In this document: one piece after another, positions 5,641 to 13,211 of the stretch
How positions within the stretch are numbered: the first letter of the stretch is position 1
Layout: each line of letters starts with the position of its first letter
Source of the DNA: Planctomycetales bacterium
GTDB lineage: Bacteria; Planctomycetota; Phycisphaerae; SM23-33
Reading direction: 5' to 3'
DNA length: 13,440 bases
NCBI GenBank assembly: GCA_030631125.1
Contig: DAOVLS010000028.1
Location: forward strand, 1-13,440
Translations under genes and position numbers: made by a program
The notes under the pieces: generated by a model
The model's input: only the letters and a program-made list of their open reading frames with translations
What the model was told of the DNA's origin: nothing
Databases searched by the model: none

Positions 5641-7917
5641 ATGCAGGCAAGTAAGCGTGGACAACGAGTGGCGATTTTCGCCCTGGTGGTGCAACTGGCG
5701 TTGACGTTGCTGGCGGCGTTACTTTTGCGTGCGACGGGTTCGCCTGCGGCGCAGGCGGTGCTTTGGCTGGTAATCCTGCCTCTTCCTCTGTGGGTGATAA
5801 CGCTGCTGATGTTTTACTGTCAATGGCTCCAGCAACGTGAGGCCGACGAAATCCAGCAACTCGCCCGCAGGCCTGGACAGGCCGAGAGCATCTTCAAGGA
5901 TGAGGAAGGCGAAACTCGCCCCGCCGCCAATCGCCTGAAATGGATGCGGCGGTACATGGTGCCGGCCTTTACGCTGGTCTTTGCCGGATGTCACGCCGTC
6001 GTCGGCATCTTTCTGCTGCGGTGGATCAGCAGCGTCGATTCCGGTCCGCCGACGCCCGGAAAACCGGCGGCTATGTTTTTCGCCATCGGCGGAGCGTTCG
6101 CAGCCTTTCTGGTCAGCCGATACGCCGTCGGTATGGCAAAGACCTCTTCGTGGCGAATGCTGCGAGCACCGGGGTCTTATCTGTTCACCAATTCATTGGC
6201 CTTTGTCCTCCTGGCCGGCGCACTGGCGGCGGAAAACTACGATTGGCCCGTCTTCGGCGTGGCGATCGCGTATGTCCTGCCCGTTTTCACAATTATCATC
6301 GGCGCTGAAATGGTGCTGAATTTCGTCCTGGACCTGTATCGTCCGCGACTACCCGACGGCGAAGTCCGCTACAGTTACGACAGCCGACTGCTGAACCTTA
6401 TCGCCAGCCCTGAAAGCATCGGGCACTCCATCGCCGAGGCGCTGAACTACCAGTTCGGTTTCGAGGTCTCCGGAACGTGGTTCTATAAACTGCTCCAGCG
6501 AACGCTCGTTCCGCTGCTGCTGACCGGTGCGGTAATCGTCTGGCTGATGACATCGGTGGTGGTCGTGGAGGAAGGCCAGCAGTACGTCGTTCTGCACTGG
6601 GGCAAGCGTTATCCGCAACGTGTGCTGAAGCCCCGGCGTTGTCCGTACCTCATCTGGCCCTGGCCCATCGACACCGCCCGGAAGTTTGAAACCGACCGGG
6701 TACACCAGATTACCCTCGGCGTAGGCGAAGAACGAACCGAAGAGTTTGTCAACAAAAAGAGGATCTATCTCTGGACAGAAGAGCACGGGACGCGAGCCGA
6801 ACTCGATACGCTGGTTGCCATCCCGCCCGGCGAGGGCAAACGCCGCCACGAAAAGGCCCCGTCCGTCAGCATCATCAAGATGGTCGTCTCGGTCTATTAC
6901 CGCATCGGGGATAAGGACGATGACATATACAGGTTCGGCTACACTTTCAGTGACGCGCCTAAGTTGCTGGAGGCGATCGCTTACCGCGAGATGATCAGTT
7001 ATGCAGCCTCCGCCACGCTGGATGAACCGCTGCCTGCCGACCAGGGGAAGTCCCGCCCTCAGGGTATCTTGAGTTTCGGTCGGGCCAAGGCGGCGAACGA
7101 CCTTAAGACCCGCATCGCCGACGCAGCCGAAAAACTCGACCTGGGCGTGCAGATAGTGCACGTGGAATTCCTGAGTTGCCATCCGCCCAAGGAGGCGGCT
7201 CCGGCGTTCGAGGGGGTAATCGCCGCCGAACGCCAGCAGGACAAATATCGATACCAGGCCCAGTCCGAAGCCAACTGGATTCTGGCCGATGTGGCGGGCG
7301 ATCCCGACGAAGCCCTCAAACTCGCCCAGGCTATCGGCACCCTCCAGGAACTACAGACCATGGTAAATGCCCGTCGGAGCGGCGGCGACGTGAGCGCCTC
7401 CGTAAAGAAAGCGATTGATCGCGCCGGAAACAAAATCGCCGATTTGGAAAAGCAAATCCACACCGAAATGCTGTTGGGTCGGCACAAGCCCGACGAGTCA
7501 ACGGCCGCCCAGGAGTTGCTGGAACGCCAGAAAAAATACCTGGCTCTGCTGGGGAAGATACAGTCCGACCCCGGCGGATTCGACCTTGCCCGCCAAGTCG
7601 CCAATGCGCGCGAAGAGGTTGACAAATTGTTCAAGGACATCCGCGGCGCTGCCGCCGTAACCATCGCCCGTGCGAGGGCGGACAGATGGAAAACGGAATT
7701 CCGCGAACGGGCAAGGGCCAAAACCTTCAGCGCGCACCTGCTGGGATTGCAGGCGGCGCCGTCACTGTACCGGCTGGATAAATATCTCAACGTCCTGACC
7801 GAAGGTCTTCAGAAGCGTCGCAAGTACATCCTGGGAATAGACCGGGACAAAATTGAGGTCTGGCTGAATCTGGAAGAAAATCCCGGACTGAGCGATATCC
7901 CCCTGGGAAAGAACTAG
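5641..7917 (+). CDS. HflK-like SPFH/Band 7 protein with a polytopic N-terminal membrane domain
   Basis: A 758-residue protein, far longer than a normal HflK (about 400). Residues 1-305 hold about seven hydrophobic helices (near 10-30, 38-59, 105-127, 143-163, 180-197, 204-230 and 288-308). The SPFH domain follows: VVVVEEGQQYVVLHWGKRYP (306-325), PYLIWPWPI (335-343) and MVVSVYYRIGD (414-424). Residues 504-547 (VQIVHVEFLSCHPPKEAAPA, then an ERQQDKYRYQAQSEAN helix) match the HflK pattern. A helical insert of roughly 120 residues (about 550-670) separates this from the closing segment LDKYLNVLTEGL (712-723). HflK normally pairs with HflC around FtsH; no ftsH is seen here. It is the first gene of the plus-strand run, and HflC-like 7960 follows after 42 nt. 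The family is firm; the role is inferred. Confidence 0.88.
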   Translation: MQASKRGQRVAIFALVVQLALTLLAALLLRATGSPAAQAVLWLVILPLPLWVITLLMFYCQWLQQREADEIQQLARRPGQAESIFKDEEGETRPAANRLKWMRRYMVPAFTLVFAGCHAVVGIFLLRWISSVDSGPPTPGKPAAMFFAIGGAFAAFLVSRYAVGMAKTSSWRMLRAPGSYLFTNSLAFVLLAGALAAENYDWPVFGVAIAYVLPVFTIIIGAEMVLNFVLDLYRPRLPDGEVRYSYDSRLLNLIASPESIGHSIAEALNYQFGFEVSGTWFYKLLQRTLVPLLLTGAVIVWLMTSVVVVEEGQQYVVLHWGKRYPQRVLKPRRCPYLIWPWPIDTARKFETDRVHQITLGVGEERTEEFVNKKRIYLWTEEHGTRAELDTLVAIPPGEGKRRHEKAPSVSIIKMVVSVYYRIGDKDDDIYRFGYTFSDAPKLLEAIAYREMISYAASATLDEPLPADQGKSRPQGILSFGRAKAANDLKTRIADAAEKLDLGVQIVHVEFLSCHPPKEAAPAFEGVIAAERQQDKYRYQAQSEANWILADVAGDPDEALKLAQAIGTLQELQTMVNARRSGGDVSASVKKAIDRAGNKIADLEKQIHTEMLLGRHKPDESTAAQELLERQKKYLALLGKIQSDPGGFDLARQVANAREEVDKLFKDIRGAAAVTIARARADRWKTEFRERARAKTFSAHLLGLQAAPSLYRLDKYLNVLTEGLQKRRKYILGIDRDKIEVWLNLEENPGLSDIPLGKN

Positions 7918-7959
7918 GAACCGGGGATTTACTGATTGTCGAAATCAAGGAGTAGGATT

Positions 7960-8910
7960 ATGAAAAAACACGGTTGGGTCGTCTTTCTGTTGTTGATAGT
8001 GGTGCTGGGGATGCTTTGTTACACCGTCCTCTTCAAGGTCGGGTTCGATGAGATAGTCATCGTCAAGACTTTCGGTAAGGCCGAGAACGCCATTTACGGC
8101 CACGAGGACGCGGGGTGGCGTCTGAAGTGGCCTTGGCCGTTCCAGCGCATGGTTCGCTACGATGCGCGGACCTTTATCTTCGAGGACACCCACGAGCAGA
8201 TACAGACCGCCGACAAACAGAACGTACTCGTAACGGTCTTTTGCGGATGGCGGATCAAAGACGCCGATTTGTTCATCCGCCGCATCAGCACCATCGCCGA
8301 GGCTGAAGCGCGCATCCGCAGCATGGTCCGCGACACCAAGAAGCAGGTCGTCGGAAAGCACCGCCTGGAGGATTTCATCAATACCGATCCGGCCAGGATG
8401 CTCATTCCCCATATTGAGGAGAAGGAGATACTCCCGTCGGTTCGAGAGCACGCGTTCAAGGACTACGGTATCGAAGTGGTAACGCTGGGCATCAAGAGCC
8501 TTGGGTTGCCCAATAGCGTTACGAAAATAGTCATCGAGAACATGCAGGAAGAGCGTAAACGTGTGGCCAAATCTTACGAGGGTCTCGGTCAGGCCGCCGC
8601 CGACGCCATTCGCAGTCGGGCCGAAGCCGCCCGCGACCAGATCCTCGAATTCGCTCGCGCCGAAGCCGAAAGCATCCGCGCCGAGGGCGACCGCGCCGCC
8701 GCTGAATTCTACGAAAAGTTCAAGGGACACGAACAGTTCGCCATGTTCCTGCGAGAACTGGACTTCCTGCGAGAAACGATGAAGGAAAACTCCATCTTCC
8801 TGCTCGACCCGTCCGTGCAGCATAGCATAGATTTCTTCAGAAACGGCCCCTCGCTACCGCCGCTCCACGACGGGGCGACCACAAAACCGACGACGGACAA
8901 GGAAAATTGA
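7960..8910 (+). CDS. HflC-like SPFH/Band 7 membrane protein
   Basis: A 316-residue protein, close to normal HflC length. One N-terminal membrane helix (7-25) is followed by the SPFH domain (KVGFDEIVIVKTFGKAENAI, 26-45; GWRLKWPWPFQRMVRYDAR, 52-70; VLVTVFCGWRIKDADLF, 89-105). Then comes an alanine/glutamate-rich coiled-coil helix (about 196-256, rich in RAEAARD/ARAEAESI) and a short polar tail. The topology should put the SPFH domain on the outer face of the inner membrane. The start is ATG 7960 with AAGGAG at 7947-7952; a TTG at 7936 lies upstream of this site. It sits between two HflK-like genes, so a hetero-oligomeric SPFH cage or microdomain is a reasonable inference. Confidence 0.9.
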   Translation: MKKHGWVVFLLLIVVLGMLCYTVLFKVGFDEIVIVKTFGKAENAIYGHEDAGWRLKWPWPFQRMVRYDARTFIFEDTHEQIQTADKQNVLVTVFCGWRIKDADLFIRRISTIAEAEARIRSMVRDTKKQVVGKHRLEDFINTDPARMLIPHIEEKEILPSVREHAFKDYGIEVVTLGIKSLGLPNSVTKIVIENMQEERKRVAKSYEGLGQAAADAIRSRAEAARDQILEFARAEAESIRAEGDRAAAEFYEKFKGHEQFAMFLRELDFLRETMKENSIFLLDPSVQHSIDFFRNGPSLPPLHDGATTKPTTDKEN

Positions 8911-8923
8911 CGGGCACAAGACC

Positions 8924-10342
8924 ATGAAAGACAACAATATACAAAACGAGCCGGACAACCTTCTCGACGTGCCTGCTCCCGCCCCTCCGATACAGGCCGA
9001 CGAAGAAAAAATGGACACTGCCAATAAATCCCTGGCCGACGCCCTTCGGTTGAGTTTCCGCCTGCTGTCATTCTTCATGATCGGCGTGGTGGTACTGTTC
9101 TTCTTTACCGGTCTGACGCAGATTGACACGAACCAATGCGGCGTCAAACTGCTTTTGGGGCGGATTCAGGGCGACATAGACAAACATACGCTCGTGGACA
9201 CACGCGTGCTGGGGCCTGGGCTGAGATGGTCCGTGCCGGAACCGATCGGGCGAGTCATGAAAATCCCCACGGGACAGCAAAAGGTGGATATCAACGATTT
9301 CTGGATCCACGAAACGCCCGAAGACGCCCTCAGACCGCTCCGCGACCGCCGGGTGCCGCAAGGAGGTCTCCGCCCCGGGTGGGATGGTTCGCTGCTGACC
9401 GGCGACCGTGGACTGGTGCACGTGAAACTGACCTGTTTCTACAGTTTTCCCGCAAAGAAAGCCAAAACCTCTCAATCCGGCGGTCCTGATCCGTCGGCGG
9501 TAATGCAATTAATCCACAACATCGCCGGAATGGACCTCGATGAAGAAGGCGTCCTCAAAACCCGTCGCGCCGATGAGGCTGTGCGATCCGCCGTTTGCAG
9601 CGCCGCCATCTGCGCCGCCGCCACACGCACCGTCGAATCGATCTATCCCACCGGTCAGAAGGACTTTGCCGACGCCGTCGCAGAGATCGCCCAGCAGCGT
9701 CTCAATAAATTTAATAGCGGCATCAGGATTGAAAGGATCGAGGTCCCCGACAGCACCGTGCCCCTGGCGGCAATTGCCGCATTTGACGCCGTAAGCAACG
9801 CCGCCACGGAGCGGGACAAACTGATAAACAAGGCCAAAGGTCTGTCCAATGAAATGCTCTCCGCCGCCGCCGGGGGAAGTTACAAGAAACTGACGGGAGA
9901 CCACGACAAGCCGGGCGATACCGGCCTGCTCCAGAGTTACGCCAAGGCGCGCGAAAAAGGTCTTGAAATCGCCGCTGCCGAAGAACTTCAAAAGATCAAT
10001 CGACTACTGGTGTCAAATCAGACCGGCGGGGGCGCCGCACGCATCATCAACGAGGCAAAATCATACAGCGCCACCATACGCCAGCGTGTCGAAGCACGGG
10101 CGGGGCGATTTGAAAAACTCATCGACAAGTTCCTCGCCACGCCCGATCTGATGCTCCAGCGATTATGGGCCGAAAAAAAAGAAGAAATCCTTACAGCGCC
10201 AACGGTCATGAAATACTACATCACGCCCGGAAAGAAGACCGTCCTCCGCATCAACGAAGACCCCGAGGTCAGACGTCAAAGAGACATCGAAAGGCTCAAG
10301 ACCAGGCCGGGGCCGGGCGGGCGGGAAAGCAGGAAAAGGTAA
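8924..10342 (+). CDS. Second HflK-like SPFH/Band 7 protein
   Basis: A 472-residue protein. Residues 1-45 are polar, with a proline-rich stretch (VPAPAPPIQ, 16-24); one membrane helix follows (46-64). The SPFH domain starts at TQIDTNQCGVKLLLGRI (65-81), with GPGLRWSVPEPIGRV (97-111) and LLTGDRGLVHVKLTCFYSF (157-175). The HflK-like core RIERIEVPDSTVPLAAIAAF (268-287) is followed by TERDKLINKAKGLSNEML (295-312), the equivalent of the ERxxxINxAxAYAN helix of HflK, then a coiled coil to about 425 and a basic tail. A loop of ~30 residues (125-156) is longer than usual. Its start, ATG 8924, is 13 nt after the HflC-like gene; no good ribosome site is seen, so translation may be coupled. It ends 2 nt before the ABC ATPase gene. 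Confidence 0.85.
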   Translation: MKDNNIQNEPDNLLDVPAPAPPIQADEEKMDTANKSLADALRLSFRLLSFFMIGVVVLFFFTGLTQIDTNQCGVKLLLGRIQGDIDKHTLVDTRVLGPGLRWSVPEPIGRVMKIPTGQQKVDINDFWIHETPEDALRPLRDRRVPQGGLRPGWDGSLLTGDRGLVHVKLTCFYSFPAKKAKTSQSGGPDPSAVMQLIHNIAGMDLDEEGVLKTRRADEAVRSAVCSAAICAAATRTVESIYPTGQKDFADAVAEIAQQRLNKFNSGIRIERIEVPDSTVPLAAIAAFDAVSNAATERDKLINKAKGLSNEMLSAAAGGSYKKLTGDHDKPGDTGLLQSYAKAREKGLEIAAAEELQKINRLLVSNQTGGGAARIINEAKSYSATIRQRVEARAGRFEKLIDKFLATPDLMLQRLWAEKKEEILTAPTVMKYYITPGKKTVLRINEDPEVRRQRDIERLKTRPGPGGRESRKR

Positions 10343-10344
10343 AT

Positions 10345-11550
10345 ATGTCCGCAGATAAAGACAACGACATCGTCGTCCGCACGGTCGGCCTGACGAAAGT
10401 CTTCCGCGACTTCTGGCTTCGCGAGAAGGTCGCCGCCGTGCGAGGCCTCGACCTGAACATCCGCGCGGGGGAAGTCTATGGACTGCTGGGGCCTAACGGG
10501 TCGGGCAAATCGACCACGCTGAAGATGATACTGGCGCTGCTGTACCCGACCCGAGGGCGGGTGGCGGTCTTCGGGAAAAGCCCCTCCGACGTGCGGACAA
10601 AGGCTCGCATCGGATTCCTTCCGGAAGAATCGTATCTGTACCCCTTCCTCGACGCCAACGAGACGCTGGACTACTACGGGCGGCTCTTCGGACAACCCCG
10701 GCGGGAACGAAAACGACGAATCGGAATGCTCCTGGATATGGTCGGGCTGACGGGATCGGCATATCGTCGGCTCGGAGAATACTCCAAGGGTATGCAGCGC
10801 CGAATCGGAATGGCCCAGGCGCTTATCAACGACCCGGACCTCCTGATCCTCGACGAGCCTACCAGCGGAATGGACCCGCTGGCCGCAAGACAGTTCAAAG
10901 ACCTTATCACCGAATTGAGCCGCAGAGGAAAAACCATCATCCTCTCGTCGCACCTGCTGGCCGATACCGAAGACGTCTGCGACCGCGTCGGGATACTCTT
11001 CGCCGGAGAACTCCGCTCGGAAGGGACATTGGAAGACCTGCTCAACCGAACCAGCCTCACGCAAATCACTACGGAGCGACTTGACGACGCCACCAGCGCC
11101 GCGGTCCGCCGGGTGCTCGCCCAGGCCGACAAGCAGGTCATATCGGTCGAAAGTCCGAAGGACAAGCTCGAGGCCCTTTTTCTTCGCATTGTCCGCCAGG
11201 CGCAGAAGCGGCTTCAGCCGGCAGAGGCGGTCCAGACGGGCGAAGTGGCGGAATTCCTCCGCGCCGCCCCGGACCAGATGGGGCGGAAGGTAATCGAAGA
11301 ACTCCTCGTCAGGCCCGAACCGGTAGCGGATTCGACGGATCAGCCCCCGGTCCCGCCGCCGAGTCGGCCAAAACCCGACAGCGGCGTCATCACAGAACTG
11401 CTGAGCGAGGACGAAAGTGCAAAACCCGCACCGGACCAACCTGAAGCGACTCCCCCGCCGCTGCCCAGACCAACGCCACAAAAGGACGAGAGTGTTAACC
11501 GTAACGTAATTGACGAACTGACCGACCGCAGCGACTCGGAGGACCGCTGA
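10345..11550 (+). CDS. ABC exporter ATPase (GldA/CcmA-like) with a proline-rich C-terminal tail
   Basis: A 401-residue cytoplasmic ATPase. The nucleotide-binding domain (about 10-235) has Walker A GPNGSGKST (49-57), signature YSKGM (146-150), Walker B LLILDEP (166-172) and switch His203. The Q-loop position reads GFLPEE (90-95), with no Gln, as often in the GldA/CcmA-like group. After a linker domain, residues 313-401 form an acidic, proline-rich, probably disordered tail. It holds three copies of a short motif: KVIEELLV (315-322), GVITELLS (347-354) and NVIDELTD (387-394). The start is ATG 10345, 2 nt after the upstream SPFH gene and preceded by AGGAAAAGG (10331-10339). The partner permease follows at once. 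The tail could bind the SPFH proteins or a permease; this is inference. Confidence 0.93.
   Translation: MSADKDNDIVVRTVGLTKVFRDFWLREKVAAVRGLDLNIRAGEVYGLLGPNGSGKSTTLKMILALLYPTRGRVAVFGKSPSDVRTKARIGFLPEESYLYPFLDANETLDYYGRLFGQPRRERKRRIGMLLDMVGLTGSAYRRLGEYSKGMQRRIGMAQALINDPDLLILDEPTSGMDPLAARQFKDLITELSRRGKTIILSSHLLADTEDVCDRVGILFAGELRSEGTLEDLLNRTSLTQITTERLDDATSAAVRRVLAQADKQVISVESPKDKLEALFLRIVRQAQKRLQPAEAVQTGEVAEFLRAAPDQMGRKVIEELLVRPEPVADSTDQPPVPPPSRPKPDSGVITELLSEDESAKPAPDQPEATPPPLPRPTPQKDESVNRNVIDELTDRSDSEDR
11538..11542 (+). promoter_or_regulatory. Ribosome binding site GGAGG for the downstream permease
   Basis: GGAGG lies inside the end of the ATPase gene, 10 nt before ATG 11553. The ATPase stop and the permease start are 2 nt apart, so the two genes are probably translated together. 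Confidence 0.7.
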
Positions 11551-11552
11551 CG

Positions 11553-13082
11553 ATGCGCAACATCTGGGCAGTTACTCGCGAAACCTTTATCCAGTGCATC
11601 CGCACCAGGATTATCGTCGTCTTCAGTATAGGCCTGGCGGTGTGCGTTCTGGGCATCGGGTTCAAAATGACCGGCGACGGTACGCTCAAGGGACGCATCC
11701 AGACATTCCTGGCCTACAGCACATCACTGACGCAACTGTTGCTGTGCCTGATAACGATCTTCCTGACTACCAGCATCATCACCGGCGACATCCGCCATAA
11801 GTACATCTTCACCGTCGCAAGTAAGCCCCTGGCCAGGTGGCAATACGTGCTGGGGCGATGGTGCGGCGTAGTGATGCTGAACATCCTGCTCCTGGCGGCG
11901 GCGATGGGCGCTATCTACCTTCTCGCACAGCACATTCGCAAACAACCGACCCAAATGGAGCAAAAGGAGGCAGCGGGGCTTGTGCGAGAAAAAACCCCTG
12001 ACTTCGACCGTCTCGGCGTGGAAAACGAAATCTTCACCGCCCGCGCAACATACCTGCCCGAACCGCTCAATATCGACCGGTTCTTTCAGTACAGGATGAA
12101 GAAACTTATCGAAGAGAGGGGCAAAGATAATCTCATCCGCAACCATATACAAAAGAGAGTCCCCGATAAGGCTGAGGCGGAAAAACGTTTCAGCAACATT
12201 GACGATCGCCGGAGAGCGATGGCGGAAATCGAGTCCGCCTTGCGCGAGCAGATTGTCGATGAAGCAAAATTAGTCAGGCCCGGCAGGGCCACAAGGCTGA
12301 CTTACACCGGTCTGACCCCTGCGCCGGCCGACGGGGCGCTGCTTCAGGTCCGCTACAAACTCAACCCGTTCAAATCGAGCGCGACTATCCTGCAAAGCAC
12401 CTGGCAGGTGGGAAATCCGCAAACCGGATTTATGCAGTTTATACCACGAAGCGATTCGAGTAAGACGACCTCGTCCTTCATGGTCGATCCCCGCGCCGTT
12501 ACCGCCGAAGGCCGGCTGACCGTCTTTTACATCAACCGCCAACCCGGCACGATCGTAAAGGTCGATCCGGAGGAAATCGCCGTCCTCCAGCGCGTCGCCG
12601 GATTCGAAGGCAACCTCGTTCGCGCGAGCCTGTTGATATTGCTCAGGCTGATGTTCCTTACCGCCGCATCGGTGCTGTTCAGCGTGTTCCTGTCGTTCCC
12701 GATTGCGTGCCTGTCGGTAATGATGATATTCGTAATCAGTATGATGAGCGGCTTCCTCTTTGACGCGACGCGACTGCCTGGAGACGCCGCCCCGTCGGTC
12801 TATGAATACTTCAGCCATTACCTCGTCAAGGGCGTTTTCGCCGCCCTTCCGACATTCTCTGCTACCTCGGCTACCGATTCGCTGGTAGATGGGACATATA
12901 TACCGCCGCGAACGCTGATAAGGGAATATCTGATAACATTCAAACAGGCCGGAACCGATTCGAGCCGGTTCTGGCAAACAATAGGACTGGAATTCAATAC
13001 GGGAATGGGTCTGCGAACGTTATTGGCCCTGGCAGTAGGATGGCTGATTTTCAGACGCAGAGAACTGGCAGGAGTAACCTGA
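11553..13082 (+). CDS. ABC-2-type transporter permease with a large soluble insert
   Basis: A 509-residue membrane protein and the likely partner of the ATPase before it. Helices lie near 20-37, 59-77 and 104-125. The motif YIFTVASKPLARWQYVLG (84-101) is shared with the minus-strand permease at 4056. Residues ~126-350 form a large polar domain between helices 3 and 4: first a charged helical stretch (129-240), then a likely beta-rich part (246-338, with TYTGLTPAPADGALLQVRYK). Given the usual ABC-2 topology, this domain is outside the membrane. Helices at 355-380, 383-404 and 485-500 and the ending FRRREL complete the fold. The start, ATG 11553, is set by GGAGG at 11538-11542. The substrate is unknown. 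Confidence 0.9.
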   Translation: MRNIWAVTRETFIQCIRTRIIVVFSIGLAVCVLGIGFKMTGDGTLKGRIQTFLAYSTSLTQLLLCLITIFLTTSIITGDIRHKYIFTVASKPLARWQYVLGRWCGVVMLNILLLAAAMGAIYLLAQHIRKQPTQMEQKEAAGLVREKTPDFDRLGVENEIFTARATYLPEPLNIDRFFQYRMKKLIEERGKDNLIRNHIQKRVPDKAEAEKRFSNIDDRRRAMAEIESALREQIVDEAKLVRPGRATRLTYTGLTPAPADGALLQVRYKLNPFKSSATILQSTWQVGNPQTGFMQFIPRSDSSKTTSSFMVDPRAVTAEGRLTVFYINRQPGTIVKVDPEEIAVLQRVAGFEGNLVRASLLILLRLMFLTAASVLFSVFLSFPIACLSVMMIFVISMMSGFLFDATRLPGDAAPSVYEYFSHYLVKGVFAALPTFSATSATDSLVDGTYIPPRTLIREYLITFKQAGTDSSRFWQTIGLEFNTGMGLRTLLALAVGWLIFRRRELAGVT

Positions 13083-13089
13083 TTGTGAG

Positions 13090-13177
13090 TGGGTGGCACG
13101 GTCAATCTGGAGCGCAGCGGAAGATTGGCCGTGATATGGACTCCACGGCCAAGTCTTCGACTTGACCGTGCCACCCA
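13090..13177. repeat. Compound hairpin (element 3) after the permease gene
   Basis: GGGTGGCACGGTCAA (13091-13105) and TTGACCGTGCCACCC (13162-13176) are perfect inverted repeats. Inside, TTGGCCGTG (13125-13133) pairs with CACGGCCAA (13144-13152), and GAAGA (13120-13124) can pair with TCTTC (13154-13158) with a bulged G at 13153. The core AGCGCAGCGGAA (13111-13122) resembles the core of the other two hairpins, and the arm start GGGTGGCAC is shared with the one at 4015. It lies 7 nt after the permease stop and may close the operon. Confidence 0.85.
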
Positions 13178-13211
13178 TCAAATTACCTGTTACAGACTAG
13201 AGATTAACATC

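Noticed and set aside
6349..7182. Open frame of 277 codons on the minus strand across the first SPFH gene
   Set aside because: It is a mirror frame of a gene with clear SPFH features.
7945..8823. Open frame of 292 codons on the minus strand across the HflC-like gene
   Set aside because: It mirrors the real gene and shows no motif or ribosome site.
10165..10344. N-terminal extension of the ABC ATPase frame
   Set aside because: It overlaps the end of the third SPFH gene in another frame and is Arg/Lys/Gln-rich; the ATPase family begins at about residue 8 after ATG 10345.
10276..11481. Open frame of 401 codons on the minus strand across the ABC ATPase gene
   Set aside because: It is opposite a gene with Walker A, signature and Walker B motifs and has no recognisable features of its own.
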